64,000 nt of DNA from Flavobacterium soli DSM 19725 (GCF_000422705.1 NZ_AUGO01000013.1:1-64000); one strand, 5' to 3'; counted from the stretch's first letter, positions 15,801 to 25,027 are shown. Numbers and translations: made by a program. Notes: a model not told the origin generated them from the letters alone.

Positions 15801-17924
15801 GAAAGTACTACCCGACTTGCTGTTACAGTAACGATTGAGCAAGGTATCACCCCAACAGCTCCATCAACTTCGCAAGTGCTTTGTAGTGTTGATAATCCAA
15901 CAGTTGCAACTATTCAAGTAGATCAAAACGTAACATTCTACTCTGCTGCAACAGGTGGTTCAGTGATTGCTGCTACAACACCAATTATAAGCGGAACGGT
16001 TTATTATGCTTCTTATATCGATCCTATTACGGGTTGTCCAAGTGCTACACGTCTTGCAATTACTGTAACATTAAGTAACGGCACGACACCAACCACAACC
16101 AGCACGACACAATCATTCTGTGAAGCCGATACACCAACAGTAGCGGATATTCAGGTGAACGAGCCGGGAGTGACCTTCTATTTGTCAGCATCTGGAGGAG
16201 CACCATTGGCACCTGCCACAGCATTGCTAGACAATACGGTATATTATGCAAGTATAGTGGACGCTTCTGGCTGTGCAAGTAGCACAAGATTGGCCATAAC
16301 AGTCAACATTGATGATGCTGCAACCCCAACAACAGACGATACAACTCAGAATTTCTGTCAAGCAGAAGTTCCAATAGTTGCTTCAATACAAGTAAATGAA
16401 TCAGGTGTTCTTTGGTATACCACTCCAACAGGAGGAACTGCTTTAGCTCCAACCGATGCATTAGTTTCTGGAACTACTTATTATGGAGCACTAGGATCAG
16501 CATCAGGATGTGCAAGTGCAATTCGTTTAGCTGTTATTATCACAATAGGTAACGGACAAACACCAACCACAGACAATACGATACAGGATTTCTGTTCGGC
16601 TACTAATCCTACAGTTGCAGATTTACAAGTGAACCAATCCAATGTAAGTTTCTACACGAGTGCAATTGGAGGAATCCTGATTGCAGCAGATGAACCTTTG
16701 ATAGATGGCGTAACCTATTATGCTTCTTATATCGATCCAATTACAGGATGTGAAAGTACTACAAGACTTGCCATTCAAGCGAATGTTAGTAGCGGAACAA
16801 CGCCAACTACGGTTTCTATAACACAGGAATTCTGTGAAGGAGATGCTCCAACTGTAGCCGATATTCAAGTAAATGAAACTGGCGTTACTTGGTATGCCAC
16901 CCCAACAGGTGGTACTCCATTGAATCCTGCCACTTTACTATCAGATGGTATGACCTATTATGCTTCAATTGTAACCAATAATTGTCCAAGTGCTATCCGA
17001 CTTGCGGTAACGGTAACAGTTTATGAAAGTTCAGTAGCTACTATTTCAGGTGGTGGTGCTACAACTTGTTTCGGTACAGAAGTGACCTATACAACAGAGA
17101 GTGGCAATTCTGGATACATCTGGGATGTAGTAGGAGGTGATATAGTTGCTGGAGGTACGACTTCAGATGCTACCATTACTATTGCCTGGAATATTGAGGG
17201 AGATGGTTTTGTAAGTGTTTCCTATACGGATATGAATGGATGTGATGGTATCGCTTCGGCAATATTAGATGTAAATGTAACCAGCTGTGCAGATATTATG
17301 ATCTCTAAAACTGTCGATGAGTTCCATCCAAGAATCAATGACAATGTCACCTTTACAATTTCAGTAACGAACACTGGAAGTAGCATCTTTACCAATGTTG
17401 TGGTAAGTGAGAATCTGCCAAGTGGTTACGAAATGATAAGTGTAACAGCTACAAATGGCACTTATGATTCTGGTACAGGTCTTTGGACAATACCAACCTT
17501 AATGCCAGGAGAAGTTGCCTTTATGCTTGTTGAAGCTACAGTTGTATTTGGTGGAGGTTATACCAATACGGCAATGATCTTATCTTCTTTACCTATCGAT
17601 AGCAATACAGGAAATAATGAGGCCAGTGCTACAACTGAACCTGTATGTCTAACAGTATTCAACGAGTTCTCACCAAATGGAGATGGTACAAATGACTTCT
17701 TTATGATTGATTGTATTGAATTCTATCCAGATAATACACTTCAAGTATTCAACCGATACGGATCACCAGTATTTGAAACAAAAGGGTATCAGAACAATTG
17801 GGACGGTACTGCGAATGTTGATGGTGTCGTAAGGAGAAATGAAAAACTTCCAGTAGGAACCTATTACTATATCCTTGAGGTTGACGGCAAGGCAAAAACA
17901 GGATGGGTTTATATTATGAGATAA
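12873..17924 (+). CDS. Giant T9SS type B (CHU_C) surface protein with 12 Ig-like repeats
   Basis: About 1683 residues from the ATG at 12873, chosen because the signal peptide MKSFILKMLILGLTFFAAIDFYSQ starts there; the in-frame ATG at 12834 adds an unlikely 13 residues. Order of parts: N-terminal module (YEVYARPDFSQNNFFLAGG); Asp-rich thrombospondin type 3-like calcium-binding segment (DDDGDGVNQGVDPDDNDP, DQDNDGLTNQEE, DTDGDGINDG); a second copy of the N-terminal module; 12 Ig-like repeats; a PKD-like domain; a DUF11-like domain (ISVTNTGSSIFTNVVVSENLP); and a CHU_C gliding-motility-associated C-terminal domain (FNEFSPNGDGTNDFF ... QVFNRYGSPVFE ... PVGTYYYILEV). This last is the type B T9SS sorting signal. 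PorP/SprF and OmpA genes follow directly. Likely a surface adhesin or gliding-related protein. Confidence 0.9.
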   Translation: MKSFILKMLILGLTFFAAIDFYSQDIDLTLKYIPETNLYEVYARPDFSQNNFFLAGGSQITVVLPASAPDTGLAVVSVNGGPWSDNSQVYAPLAATTSDFHGIATNGSQVNLVTGAELLLFRFSLAAGCVPGVRIFNNATDPGSGAPGMNGAGFGNYVGNVFTLEDHYGENYNNSGTVCGPVDDDGDGVNQGVDPDDNDPCVPNPNFATCDQDNDGLTNQEEIAIGTNPTNPDTDGDGINDGTEVLNGSNPLNPCDPNPANPACVVDPEVEFTIKFNPVTCTYEVYALPNFTQNNFFIAGGSQITVAIPSLAGNQPLVITTLAGGVWTDNSQVYGPGASPSNDFHAISSDGSMINFVQDTEILLFTFQLPGGVCCLEGVRLFENDTDPDSSDTGMSDGDFDNYFANIFIMDNFYEGNYNNDGLLCDECQINPLAPPTATDVTQDFCVINAPTLASIVLNETNIRWYAVATGGLLLPITTPLVDGMVYYAAQFDPLNNCESDTRLAITVAVDDAPTPTTTDTTQDFCQADAPTVADIQVNETGVTWYTAATAGTVVPATTALVTATTYYGSLTDAVTGCESSIRLAVTVTVGNAPTPTTTDTTQDFCQADVPTVADIQVNETGVIWYTAATGGTIVPVTTALVSGTTYYASLTDAVTGCESSIRLAVTVTVGNAPTPTTTDTTQDFCQADNPTVADIQVNETGVIWYTAATGGTVVPAATALLTGTTYYATLIDAVTGCESTTRLAITITVGDAPTPTTTDTTQDFCQADAPTVADIQVNEIGVIWYTAATGGTVIPATTALVTGTTYYGSLTDVVTGCQSSIRLAVIITVGNAPTPTTTDTTQDFCQADVPTVADIQVNETGVVWYTAATGGTIVPATTALVSGTTYYASLTDAFTGCESAIRLAVTVTIGSASTPTTNDATQQFCAVNNPTIADIQVNQAGVVWYNAATGGAPLPATTPLSDDMTYYGSLTVNGCESTTRLAVTVTIEQGITPTAPSTSQVLCSVDNPTVATIQVDQNVTFYSAATGGSVIAATTPIISGTVYYASYIDPITGCPSATRLAITVTLSNGTTPTTTSTTQSFCEADTPTVADIQVNEPGVTFYLSASGGAPLAPATALLDNTVYYASIVDASGCASSTRLAITVNIDDAATPTTDDTTQNFCQAEVPIVASIQVNESGVLWYTTPTGGTALAPTDALVSGTTYYGALGSASGCASAIRLAVIITIGNGQTPTTDNTIQDFCSATNPTVADLQVNQSNVSFYTSAIGGILIAADEPLIDGVTYYASYIDPITGCESTTRLAIQANVSSGTTPTTVSITQEFCEGDAPTVADIQVNETGVTWYATPTGGTPLNPATLLSDGMTYYASIVTNNCPSAIRLAVTVTVYESSVATISGGGATTCFGTEVTYTTESGNSGYIWDVVGGDIVAGGTTSDATITIAWNIEGDGFVSVSYTDMNGCDGIASAILDVNVTSCADIMISKTVDEFHPRINDNVTFTISVTNTGSSIFTNVVVSENLPSGYEMISVTATNGTYDSGTGLWTIPTLMPGEVAFMLVEATVVFGGGYTNTAMILSSLPIDSNTGNNEASATTEPVCLTVFNEFSPNGDGTNDFFMIDCIEFYPDNTLQVFNRYGSPVFETKGYQNNWDGTANVDGVVRRNEKLPVGTYYYILEVDGKAKTGWVYIMR
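14408..15607 (+). repeat. Five near-identical 240-bp tandem units
   Basis: Units start at 14408, 14648, 14888, 15128 and 15368 with an exact 240-bp period. Each contains the shared stretch CCAACGGTAGCCGATATCCA, conserved to the base. Repeats before and after this block are much more diverged, so this block was recently amplified or homogenised. Confidence 0.9.
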
Positions 17925-17985
17925 CAATGAGGAAAAGGAGCAGTGGGAAACTGCTGCTCCAATTATCAAATAAAAAATATATTAT

Positions 17986-18915
17986 ATGAAAATCAATACC
18001 GATTTGAAAAGATATTTACTGGCAGGTATGCTCCTTGCGGTAATGGGTGTTAATGCCCAGCAAGAACCACAATATACACAATATATGTACAATACCTTGA
18101 CCGTAAATCCAGCCTATACAGGATCTACAGGATTTTTAGAAGCATCACTTTTGCACCGTTCCCAATGGGTAGGAATAGATGGTGCTCCAAGTACCCAAGC
18201 CTTTACCTTGCATTCGCAAGCGTTTAATGAAAGGATTGGACTCGGATTCAGTGCTGTAAACGACAAACTAGGGCCATCAGAGGATCTTTACCTGGATGGT
18301 AATTTCTCTTACACGGTTCCAGTAGGCTATGAAGCAAAACTAGCTTTCGGTTTGAAAGCAGGGGTGAGGGTGTTAAATATTGATTGGTCAAAAGGGATTT
18401 ACCATCAGGATGGTGACCAGTTGTTCAACAACAATATCAACAACAAGATAACGCCTTCGGTTGGAGCTGGTATTTACTACTATACGGATCGCTTCTATGC
18501 AGGACTTTCGGTTCCTAATTTTATCCGAGCTGACTATTATGATGATATCGCAGAATCTACCATTTCCGATAGATTGCACTATTACGTGATGGGAGGATAT
18601 GTATTTGAATTGAACGATAACCTCAAATTCAAACCTGCTGTTTTGGGTAAGATTGTTTCGGGAGCTCCAATAACGGTGGATGTCTCGGCTAATTTCCTGA
18701 TCAATGATAAGCTAACTCTTGGTGCTTCCTACCGTTATGATGATGCGGTAAGTGCCCTTGCAGGGTTTCAAATATCCAAAGACTTCTTTTTAGGTTATGC
18801 CTATGACTATTCTGTAACCGAGCTTAACAAATACAACGACGGATCACATGAAATTGTCCTCAGGTTTCAGCTTTTGCCGAAGTCATCCAGAATCAAATCG
18901 CCTAGGTTTTTCTAA
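17986..18915 (+). CDS. PorP/SprF family type IX secretion system membrane protein
   Basis: A 309-residue outer-membrane beta-barrel protein of the PorP/SprF family. Signal peptide MKINTDLKRYLLAGMLLAVMGVNAQ is followed by the hallmark QEPQYTQYMYNTLTVNPAYTG and LLHRSQWVGIDGAPSTQ. The rest alternates short strands (AGLSVPNF, YVMGGYVFELNDNLKFKP, LGASYRYDDAVSALAGFQI) and ends in basic residues. Family members are typically encoded next to a CHU_C-domain substrate and help its secretion or anchoring; here the type B protein ends 61 bases upstream. It begins an apparent two-gene tail of the operon with the OmpA gene 12 bases downstream. Confidence 0.93.
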   Translation: MKINTDLKRYLLAGMLLAVMGVNAQQEPQYTQYMYNTLTVNPAYTGSTGFLEASLLHRSQWVGIDGAPSTQAFTLHSQAFNERIGLGFSAVNDKLGPSEDLYLDGNFSYTVPVGYEAKLAFGLKAGVRVLNIDWSKGIYHQDGDQLFNNNINNKITPSVGAGIYYYTDRFYAGLSVPNFIRADYYDDIAESTISDRLHYYVMGGYVFELNDNLKFKPAVLGKIVSGAPITVDVSANFLINDKLTLGASYRYDDAVSALAGFQISKDFFLGYAYDYSVTELNKYNDGSHEIVLRFQLLPKSSRIKSPRFF

Positions 18916-18927
18916 TACATCACTATC

Positions 18928-20868
18928 ATGAAGAAAATATTATTTATAGCAAGTTTGTTCTTTTGCCTAGCCAATGTCTATTCGCAAAGGAGCTTAAAGA
19001 AAGCCGATAAACTCTTTGCCGATCTAGCTTATGTTGAGGCTGCCGCATCCTATGAAAAATACCTTGAAGGCGAAGATCAGCCGGGTATCAAAACGATGAT
19101 GAATGTAGCAGATGCCTATTATTATACAGGAAATATGGCAAGTGCACTAAGATGGTATACGCGTCTGGACGAAGTTTTGAAAGGTAGCATGGACGACAAA
19201 TACTTTAACCGATACCTCCAAGCTCTAAAAGCCGAAGGTCATCAAACGGAAGCTGATGCTTTATTGAAAAAGCGCTTGGAAACAAAAGGGGATCCGGTTG
19301 CCATTCAGCGTTTCATTAATCAGAAAAAGCATTTGGATAGTTTGAAGTTGGTTACCTCCAATTATACGGTGACGAATCTAGCTTCTAATTCAAACAAAGC
19401 CGATTTTGGAACTGCTTTTTATGGTGACCAAATTGTATACTCATCGAGTAAGGACACCCTGCAATTGGGCATTAAAAAGTATTCGTGGAACGACCAGCCT
19501 TATCTGGATTTGTATGTTGCCGACAGGAATGCATCTGATGGTAGTTTTTTTAATGAACAAAAATTCATTCCAAACAACCAAACACAGTATCATAATGCAA
19601 CATTGACTTTCACCGCTGATCTGAAAACAGTATATTATAGTGCCAATAATGTCAAGAAGAACGACAAGCTCATCAATAGCAAAAACGGTACAAACAATAT
19701 CGAAATCATCAAAGGTGATGTGGTCAACAACGAGCTGAAAAACCCGAAAGGCGTTTCATTTAACCACAAGGATTACTCCGTGAGCCATCCGGCCCTTTCG
19801 CCAGATGGGACCAAACTCTATTTTGTTTCGGATATGCCAGGCGGTTATGGTGATACAGATCTGTATGTTTCGCATATTTTTAGCAATGGATTATTGGGAA
19901 CTCCAAAAAACCTTGGGCCAAAAATCAACACAGCAGGAAGAGAAATGTTTCCTTTTGTAAAGGATTCAATCTTATATTTTTCATCAGATGGTCATTACGG
20001 ACTTGGTGGACTTGATGTTTTTGAAAGCAAAAAAATAAAAGAAGATGAGTTTGATGAACCGAAAAATATCGGACAACCAGTTAACAGCGGTTTTGATGAT
20101 TTTGCCTTTATCATCGACAAGGATAAAAAGTTTGGTTACTTTTCTTCTTCAAGAAAAGAAGGAAAGGGCGATGATGATATTTATTATTTCACCAGAGTAG
20201 ATCCTCCATGCAACCAATTGGTTTCGGGGAAAGTGACGAATATCAAATTCAAGATGGGTATTAACCAAGCCGATGTAAAAGCCTATGATAAATATGGCGA
20301 TGTGGTAGCTTCGGTGCAAACCAAGGAAGATGGAACTTATCAATTGGAAGTGCCATGTGGTTCGACCCTTAAAATCGAAGCGTCAAAACCCAACCATACT
20401 TCTGCCGAAAAAGAAGTGATTACTACCAAGAAAAATGGTGAGGAAATTACCAATATCGACTTCGAGCTTTCTAATTATGCTGATCTCATCAAAAAAGAAG
20501 GAAATGTTGAAAAGGTGGATATCAATCCGATCTTCTTTGAGTACAACAAATGGGCAATCACTGAACAAGCAGCAGTTGAATTGGATAAGGTAGTATATAT
20601 CATGAAAAATTTCCCTTCCATCATTATCAAGATCGAGTCGCATACTGATTCTAGAGGAAAAGACGAGTACAATTTGAATTTGTCTAAAAACAGAGCCCAA
20701 TCTACCTATGATTATATAGTAGCAAGAGGAATTGAGACCAGTCGTATCGAAAGTGTGACCGGATATGGTGAAACCATGCTCAAAAACCATTGCACCAATG
20801 GCGTGAAATGTACGGATGAAGAACACCAAATCAACCGTAGATCAGATTTTATTATCGTAAAAAGATAA
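18928..20868 (+). CDS. OmpA-family protein with TPR, PD40 and carboxypeptidase-regulatory-like domains
   Basis: A 646-residue exported protein (signal peptide MKKILFIASLFFCLANVYSQ). Residues ~20-130 are TPR-like (LFADLAYVEAAASYEKYLEG). A WD40/PD40-like beta-propeller part includes HPALSPDGTKLYFVSDMPGGYGDTDLYVS and ILYFSSDGHYGLGGLDVFES. A carboxypeptidase regulatory-like domain (VSGKVTN...YDKYGDVVASVQTKEDGTYQL) follows, then a C-terminal OmpA peptidoglycan-binding domain (FFEYNKWAIT ... IESHTDSRGKDEYNLNLSKNRA ... IESVTGYGE). This domain order is that of PorE-like proteins that link T9SS outer-membrane parts to the cell wall. It ends the locus and is followed by a terminator. It probably anchors or stabilises the SprF-like protein and its substrate. 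Confidence 0.92.
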   Translation: MKKILFIASLFFCLANVYSQRSLKKADKLFADLAYVEAAASYEKYLEGEDQPGIKTMMNVADAYYYTGNMASALRWYTRLDEVLKGSMDDKYFNRYLQALKAEGHQTEADALLKKRLETKGDPVAIQRFINQKKHLDSLKLVTSNYTVTNLASNSNKADFGTAFYGDQIVYSSSKDTLQLGIKKYSWNDQPYLDLYVADRNASDGSFFNEQKFIPNNQTQYHNATLTFTADLKTVYYSANNVKKNDKLINSKNGTNNIEIIKGDVVNNELKNPKGVSFNHKDYSVSHPALSPDGTKLYFVSDMPGGYGDTDLYVSHIFSNGLLGTPKNLGPKINTAGREMFPFVKDSILYFSSDGHYGLGGLDVFESKKIKEDEFDEPKNIGQPVNSGFDDFAFIIDKDKKFGYFSSSRKEGKGDDDIYYFTRVDPPCNQLVSGKVTNIKFKMGINQADVKAYDKYGDVVASVQTKEDGTYQLEVPCGSTLKIEASKPNHTSAEKEVITTKKNGEEITNIDFELSNYADLIKKEGNVEKVDINPIFFEYNKWAITEQAAVELDKVVYIMKNFPSIIIKIESHTDSRGKDEYNLNLSKNRAQSTYDYIVARGIETSRIESVTGYGETMLKNHCTNGVKCTDEEHQINRRSDFIIVKR

Positions 20869-20910
20869 TTTGAGTTTTAGTTACATAGGTTATTGGTTTG
20901 ACAAATGTGA

Positions 20911-20937
20911 AAAGGCACCCGATAGGGTGCTTTTTTT
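20911..20937 (+). terminator. Rho-independent terminator of the adhesin locus
   Basis: AAAGGCACCC-GATA-GGGTGCTTTTTTT: a stem of GCACCC/GGGTGC flanked by A/T pairs, then a T-run, 43 bases after the OmpA-family stop. Confidence 0.9.
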
Positions 20938-21014
20938 GTTGAAAAGCTTGAGATTTTATTTTTTTTTAAAATAGCTTTTTGTATATATTTAAATAATTTA
21001 GGTACTAAAATTAA

Positions 21015-21041
21015 TGCTGATAGACCATTAGTCTACCAGCA
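21015..21041 (-). terminator. Possible terminator of the beta-glucosidase gene
   Basis: TGCTG-A-TAGAC-CATTA-GTCTA-C-CAGCA forms a ten-base-pair stem with one mismatch, 24 bases past the gene stop. The T-run on the minus strand is weak (ATTAATTTT). Confidence 0.45.
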
Positions 21042-21064
21042 AATAAATAAGAGTAGTGTTCCTA

Positions 21065-22426
21065 TCAAATAGTAGGATCTAAAAAATCCCGAAACCATAA
21101 CCCGGAATCCTTGATGGTTCGCTTCTGGGTGTCAAAATCTACGTGAATCAAACCGAATCTAGCATTATAGCCTTCGGCCCATTCAAAATTATCGGTAAGG
21201 CTCCACACAAAATAGCCCTCTACAGTGCAACCTTCCTTTTTAGCCTTTAGAATTTGTTGCAAATGGTCTTGTAGGTATTGGGTACGTTCCTTGTCGTTTA
21301 CTTTTCCATCAATGACCGTATCAGCAAAAGAAGCACCATTTTCGGTTATTAGAATTTTCGGCATTCCCTTGTAGCTGTTGAATTTTTTAAGGATATGATA
21401 GATGGCTTCTGGGTATATTTCCCATCCCATAGTGGTAAAAGGCATTCCTCTTTTTTTAGCAGGAACCAATGAAGCACCGATGTAAGGCGTTATAATTGAG
21501 TTTTTTACAACTTCTTTCGTATAGCATTGCAGTCCTATAAAATCAAAATCGAAAGACAGATTTTTCCTGTCATCCCCTAGGATGTAGCGATCGAGCCTGT
21601 TTAACACTTTCAGATCTTCTTGAGGATATCCCAGTCCAATAATAGGCTCTATAAAAGTCCTGTTCAGCAAGGTGTCTACCCGTGTTGCCGCTCTGATATC
21701 CTTTGGTTTCTGGCTGTAGGGCTCAATATGGGTACAAGAAAAAGTAGTTCCGATATTAGCATCTACTACGGTATTTCGAACCATTTTTCCACCAGCTGCA
21801 GTTGCCAAAGTTACATGATGCATGGCTTTTATATAATTCGTTATACCTCTTCTCCCAGGTGCATGAATACCCAAAAAATATCCAGCACCAGTAAATACGG
21901 ATGGTTCGTTCATGATGATCCAATTCTTGACACGGTCGCCAAAGTACCTGGTGCAAACCTCCGTATATTCTGAAAACCACGACACACATTCCCTGTTGGT
22001 CCAGCCTCCTTTCACTTCCAAGGCATGCGGCAAGTCCCAATGATAGAGTGTAATCCAAGGTTCAATTTCGCATTCCAATAAAAAGTCAATGATTTTGTTG
22101 TAGTATTCGATACCGGCTTCATTTACAGGTAAGGTTCCTGTAGGCATAATTCTCGGCCAGCTGATAGAAAATCGAAAATTAGGAATATTGAGTTGCCGTA
22201 TCAGATGGATATCATCCTTATAGCAATTGTAGAAATCACAGGCGACTAGAGCGTGATGGCCGTTTCTTATTTTACCTTTCTTGGCGGTAAAGACATCCCA
22301 GATAGAAAGTCCTTTTCCGTCAGCATCGTGAGCACCTTCAATTTGAAAAGCGGCAGTAGAAACGCCCCACAAAAAGTCTTCTCCAAATTGTTCCCTGCTG
22401 AAAATCGAGTTTTCTGCTTTACTCAT
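21065..22426 (-). CDS. Glycoside hydrolase family 1 beta-glucosidase
   Basis: A 453-residue cytoplasmic enzyme of family GH1, of normal length and without a signal peptide. It hydrolyses terminal beta-glucosyl (or galactosyl) residues from short sugars with retention. Seen motifs: FLWGVSTAAFQIEG near the start, FRFSISWPRIMP, TLYHWDLPHAL (substrate site), IMNEP with acid/base E174, and LITENGASF with nucleophile E362. The aglycone specificity cannot be read from sequence. It is divergent from the GH92 gene with a 309-bp spacer, so the two may share control and act on imported oligosaccharides. Confidence 0.95.
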   Translation of the reverse strand: MSKAENSIFSREQFGEDFLWGVSTAAFQIEGAHDADGKGLSIWDVFTAKKGKIRNGHHALVACDFYNCYKDDIHLIRQLNIPNFRFSISWPRIMPTGTLPVNEAGIEYYNKIIDFLLECEIEPWITLYHWDLPHALEVKGGWTNRECVSWFSEYTEVCTRYFGDRVKNWIIMNEPSVFTGAGYFLGIHAPGRRGITNYIKAMHHVTLATAAGGKMVRNTVVDANIGTTFSCTHIEPYSQKPKDIRAATRVDTLLNRTFIEPIIGLGYPQEDLKVLNRLDRYILGDDRKNLSFDFDFIGLQCYTKEVVKNSIITPYIGASLVPAKKRGMPFTTMGWEIYPEAIYHILKKFNSYKGMPKILITENGASFADTVIDGKVNDKERTQYLQDHLQQILKAKKEGCTVEGYFVWSLTDNFEWAEGYNARFGLIHVDFDTQKRTIKDSGLWFRDFLDPTI

Positions 22427-22615
22427 TAAAGGCTACTTTCTGATGTTTAATGACGGAAACTCGATTGCATGGCCTTCAAAAAAAGCCATTCCTTAATAAA
22501 CGTTATGAATTTGAGACTGAAAAATTTCATAATAGATTGTTTTTATCAAAATAACAAAACACAAGCAAATAAATCGTAACCGTTAAGTTATCAAATAGTT
22601 AACATGATGAGATTC

Positions 22616-22650
22616 CAAATTTCAAACTCCAAATTCCAAATCTCAAACTC
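22616..22650. repeat. Five 7-bp tandem units of the form CAAAnTn
   Basis: CAAATTT-CAAACTC-CAAATTC-CAAATCT-CAAACTC in direct succession, 86 bases before the GH92 start. Function unknown. Confidence 0.7.
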
Positions 22651-22690
22651 TCAACCGACAACTGAAAACTGACCACTGGGTTCTTTTCCC

Positions 22691-22698
22691 TACTTTTG
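22691..22698 (+). promoter_or_regulatory. Candidate -7 element for the GH92 gene
   Basis: TACTTTTG fits TAnnTTTG and lies 37 bases upstream of the ATG. No TTG is found at the expected -33 position, so support is partial. Confidence 0.4.
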
Positions 22699-22735
22699 AA
22701 TCCCAAAACCTATATAAACTTCAATCGAAAACCCC

Positions 22736-25027
22736 ATGAAGAAAAGTTTGTCCTTCCTGTTATTCCTGCTATCATTTTTTACATTTGCTCAACAGCAGCT
22801 TTTTAAATATGTCCGCCCGATTATCGGAACCGAAAAAATGGGACATACCTATCCCGGGGCCACCGTTCCTTTTGGAGCCGTACAATTGAGTCCCGAAACT
22901 GATACCATTTCGTATGAACTCAACGGAAAATACAATGGCAAGGTCTATAACTATTGTGCAGGCTATCGCTATGAAGACAAGACGATTACAGGTTTCAGTC
23001 ACACCCATTTCAGCGGCACGGGCCATTCGGATCTTGGGGATTTCCTGATCATGCCCACACAAGGAAAACTCCAACTTAATCCCGGAACGGCAGATGATTC
23101 CAAGAGTGGTTACCGTTCGGCTTTTTCCCACGACAATGAATTGGCGGAAGCCGGATATTACAAGGTCAAACTTGACGACCATAACATCCTGGCGGAATTG
23201 ACAACGAGCAAAAGGGTTGGAATGCACCAATATACTTTCCCTAAATCTTCAGCATCACATATCATCTTCGACTTGATGTCAGGCATTTACCATTATCCCG
23301 AAAAAAATGTCTGGACCTATGTTCGGGTGGTCAATGACACATTGGTAACAGGTTACCGTCAAACCAACGGTTGGGCAAGAACCCGAACGGTTTATTTTGC
23401 CATGTCGTTTTCAAAACCTTTCAAGAAATACGGTCAGCAGAATTATGATGACAAGCAATCCTATCGCGGATTTTGGCGTAAGTTCGACCAGACCGAAAAC
23501 TTCCCAGAAATAGCAGGTAAAAATATCCGAATGTATTTCGATTTTGATACTGAAGATCAAGAAAAAATAAAAATCAAATTTGCCCTTTCACCCGTAAGCC
23601 AGAAGAATGCCCTGGAGAATATGCAAACCGAAATACCCCATTGGGATTTTGAACAAGTGCAGCATGAGGCCCAAGCCGAATGGAACCGAGAGCTCAACAA
23701 GATTGTAATCAAGGCATCAGAAGAGGATAAAGTGAATTTCTATACGTCGATGTACCATACTTTTATCACGCCAACGGTTTACAATGATGTGAATGGCGAA
23801 TACAAAGGTTTAGATCAGGAAATTCACAAGGCAGAAGACTTTACGAATTACACCACCTTTTCGCTTTGGGATACTTACAGGGCCCTGCATCCCTTTTTCA
23901 ATCTGATACAGCCTTCACGAAACAATGATATGGTACATTCCATGATGGCACATTACGATCAAAGTGCCTTGAAGATGTTACCAATTTGGTCGCATTATTC
24001 CAATGACAACTGGTGCATGAGTGGCTACCACAGCGTTTCGGTACTTGCAGATGCCATTATCAAAGGTGTCTATAAGGGCGATCCTCAAAAAGCATTGGAA
24101 GCCTGTATCGTGACTTCGAACCAGCGGGATTATGAAGGTATCGGCTACTACATCGACAACGGATTTATTCCTGCCGAAAAAAGTGGCACCTCGATTTCCA
24201 ATACGTTAGAATATGCCTATGATGACTGGTGTATTGCCCAATTGGCGAAGTACCTCAATAAGATGGATGTTTACGAAGAATACACCAAGCGTTCGGGAAA
24301 TTGGAACAATAACTATGATACTGAAACTGGATTCATGCGAGCGAAATTAGCAGACGGAACCTTCAAATCCAACCCTGATGTCATGAGTACACACGGACAA
24401 GGATTTATAGAGGGAAATTCGTGGAACTATAGTTTCTTCGTGCCACATACGCCAGAACTATTGATGCAAAAGATGGGTGGCCCGAAAAAGTTTGCCGAAA
24501 GGCTCGACGAATTGTTTACCATGCAGTTGCCCGATGCCTTCTTTGCCGATACCGAAGATATTACCCGAGAAGGAATAATTGGCGGATATGTGCACGGAAA
24601 CGAACCAGCACATCACGTGGCTTATCTCTACAATACCGCAGGCCAGCCTTGGAAAACACAGGAACGCGTGCGAATGATCCTGAAGATGCAATACAAGAAT
24701 GCACCAGACGGATTGGGTGGCAATGACGACTGTGGTCAAATGAGTGCCTGGTATATCTTTTCGTCACTAGGTTTTTATCCTGTAGCTCCAGGTTCGGCAG
24801 ACTATGCCTTGGGAAGTCCGGCGGTAAAGTCGGCGGTATTGCAATTGGAAAACGGAAAAACCTTTAGCATTGAAGCCAAGAACCAAAGCGATAAAAATGT
24901 GTATGTACAGAAAGTTTTGCTTAACGGAACACCGATTAAAGATTACATACTTCGCCATGAAGACATCGTAAAAGGAGGGAAGCTGGTGTTTTATATGGGA
25001 CCGAGAATGTTTAATAGGTTTTTTTAG
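22736..25027 (+). CDS. Secreted GH92 alpha-mannosidase
   Basis: A 763-residue exported enzyme (signal peptide MKKSLSFLLFLLSFFTFAQ) of glycoside hydrolase family 92, which are calcium-dependent exo-acting alpha-mannosidases on N-glycans and yeast mannan. Near the N-terminus YVRPIIGTEKMGHTYPGATVPFGAVQ and GFSHTHFSGTGHSDLGDF match the family. The catalytic part contains QGFIEGNSWNYSFFVPH (~residue 559), GNEPAHHVAYLYN (~620) and GGNDDCGQMSAWYIFSSLGFYPV (~660); the Asp pair in GNDD is the usual catalytic base region. Linkage preference is not readable. Location is periplasmic or outer surface. A lone GH92 without SusC/D neighbours suggests general glycan scavenging. Confidence 0.95.
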   Translation: MKKSLSFLLFLLSFFTFAQQQLFKYVRPIIGTEKMGHTYPGATVPFGAVQLSPETDTISYELNGKYNGKVYNYCAGYRYEDKTITGFSHTHFSGTGHSDLGDFLIMPTQGKLQLNPGTADDSKSGYRSAFSHDNELAEAGYYKVKLDDHNILAELTTSKRVGMHQYTFPKSSASHIIFDLMSGIYHYPEKNVWTYVRVVNDTLVTGYRQTNGWARTRTVYFAMSFSKPFKKYGQQNYDDKQSYRGFWRKFDQTENFPEIAGKNIRMYFDFDTEDQEKIKIKFALSPVSQKNALENMQTEIPHWDFEQVQHEAQAEWNRELNKIVIKASEEDKVNFYTSMYHTFITPTVYNDVNGEYKGLDQEIHKAEDFTNYTTFSLWDTYRALHPFFNLIQPSRNNDMVHSMMAHYDQSALKMLPIWSHYSNDNWCMSGYHSVSVLADAIIKGVYKGDPQKALEACIVTSNQRDYEGIGYYIDNGFIPAEKSGTSISNTLEYAYDDWCIAQLAKYLNKMDVYEEYTKRSGNWNNNYDTETGFMRAKLADGTFKSNPDVMSTHGQGFIEGNSWNYSFFVPHTPELLMQKMGGPKKFAERLDELFTMQLPDAFFADTEDITREGIIGGYVHGNEPAHHVAYLYNTAGQPWKTQERVRMILKMQYKNAPDGLGGNDDCGQMSAWYIFSSLGFYPVAPGSADYALGSPAVKSAVLQLENGKTFSIEAKNQSDKNVYVQKVLLNGTPIKDYILRHEDIVKGGKLVFYMGPRMFNRFF

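Larger units (their letters stand above)
22427..22735. other. 309-bp divergent intergenic region with heptamer repeats
   Basis: No gene. It contains a run of five 7-bp units CAAAnTn (22616-22650) and a -7-type element TACTTTTG at 22691-22698. Two candidate short dyads are not convincing. Confidence 0.6.
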
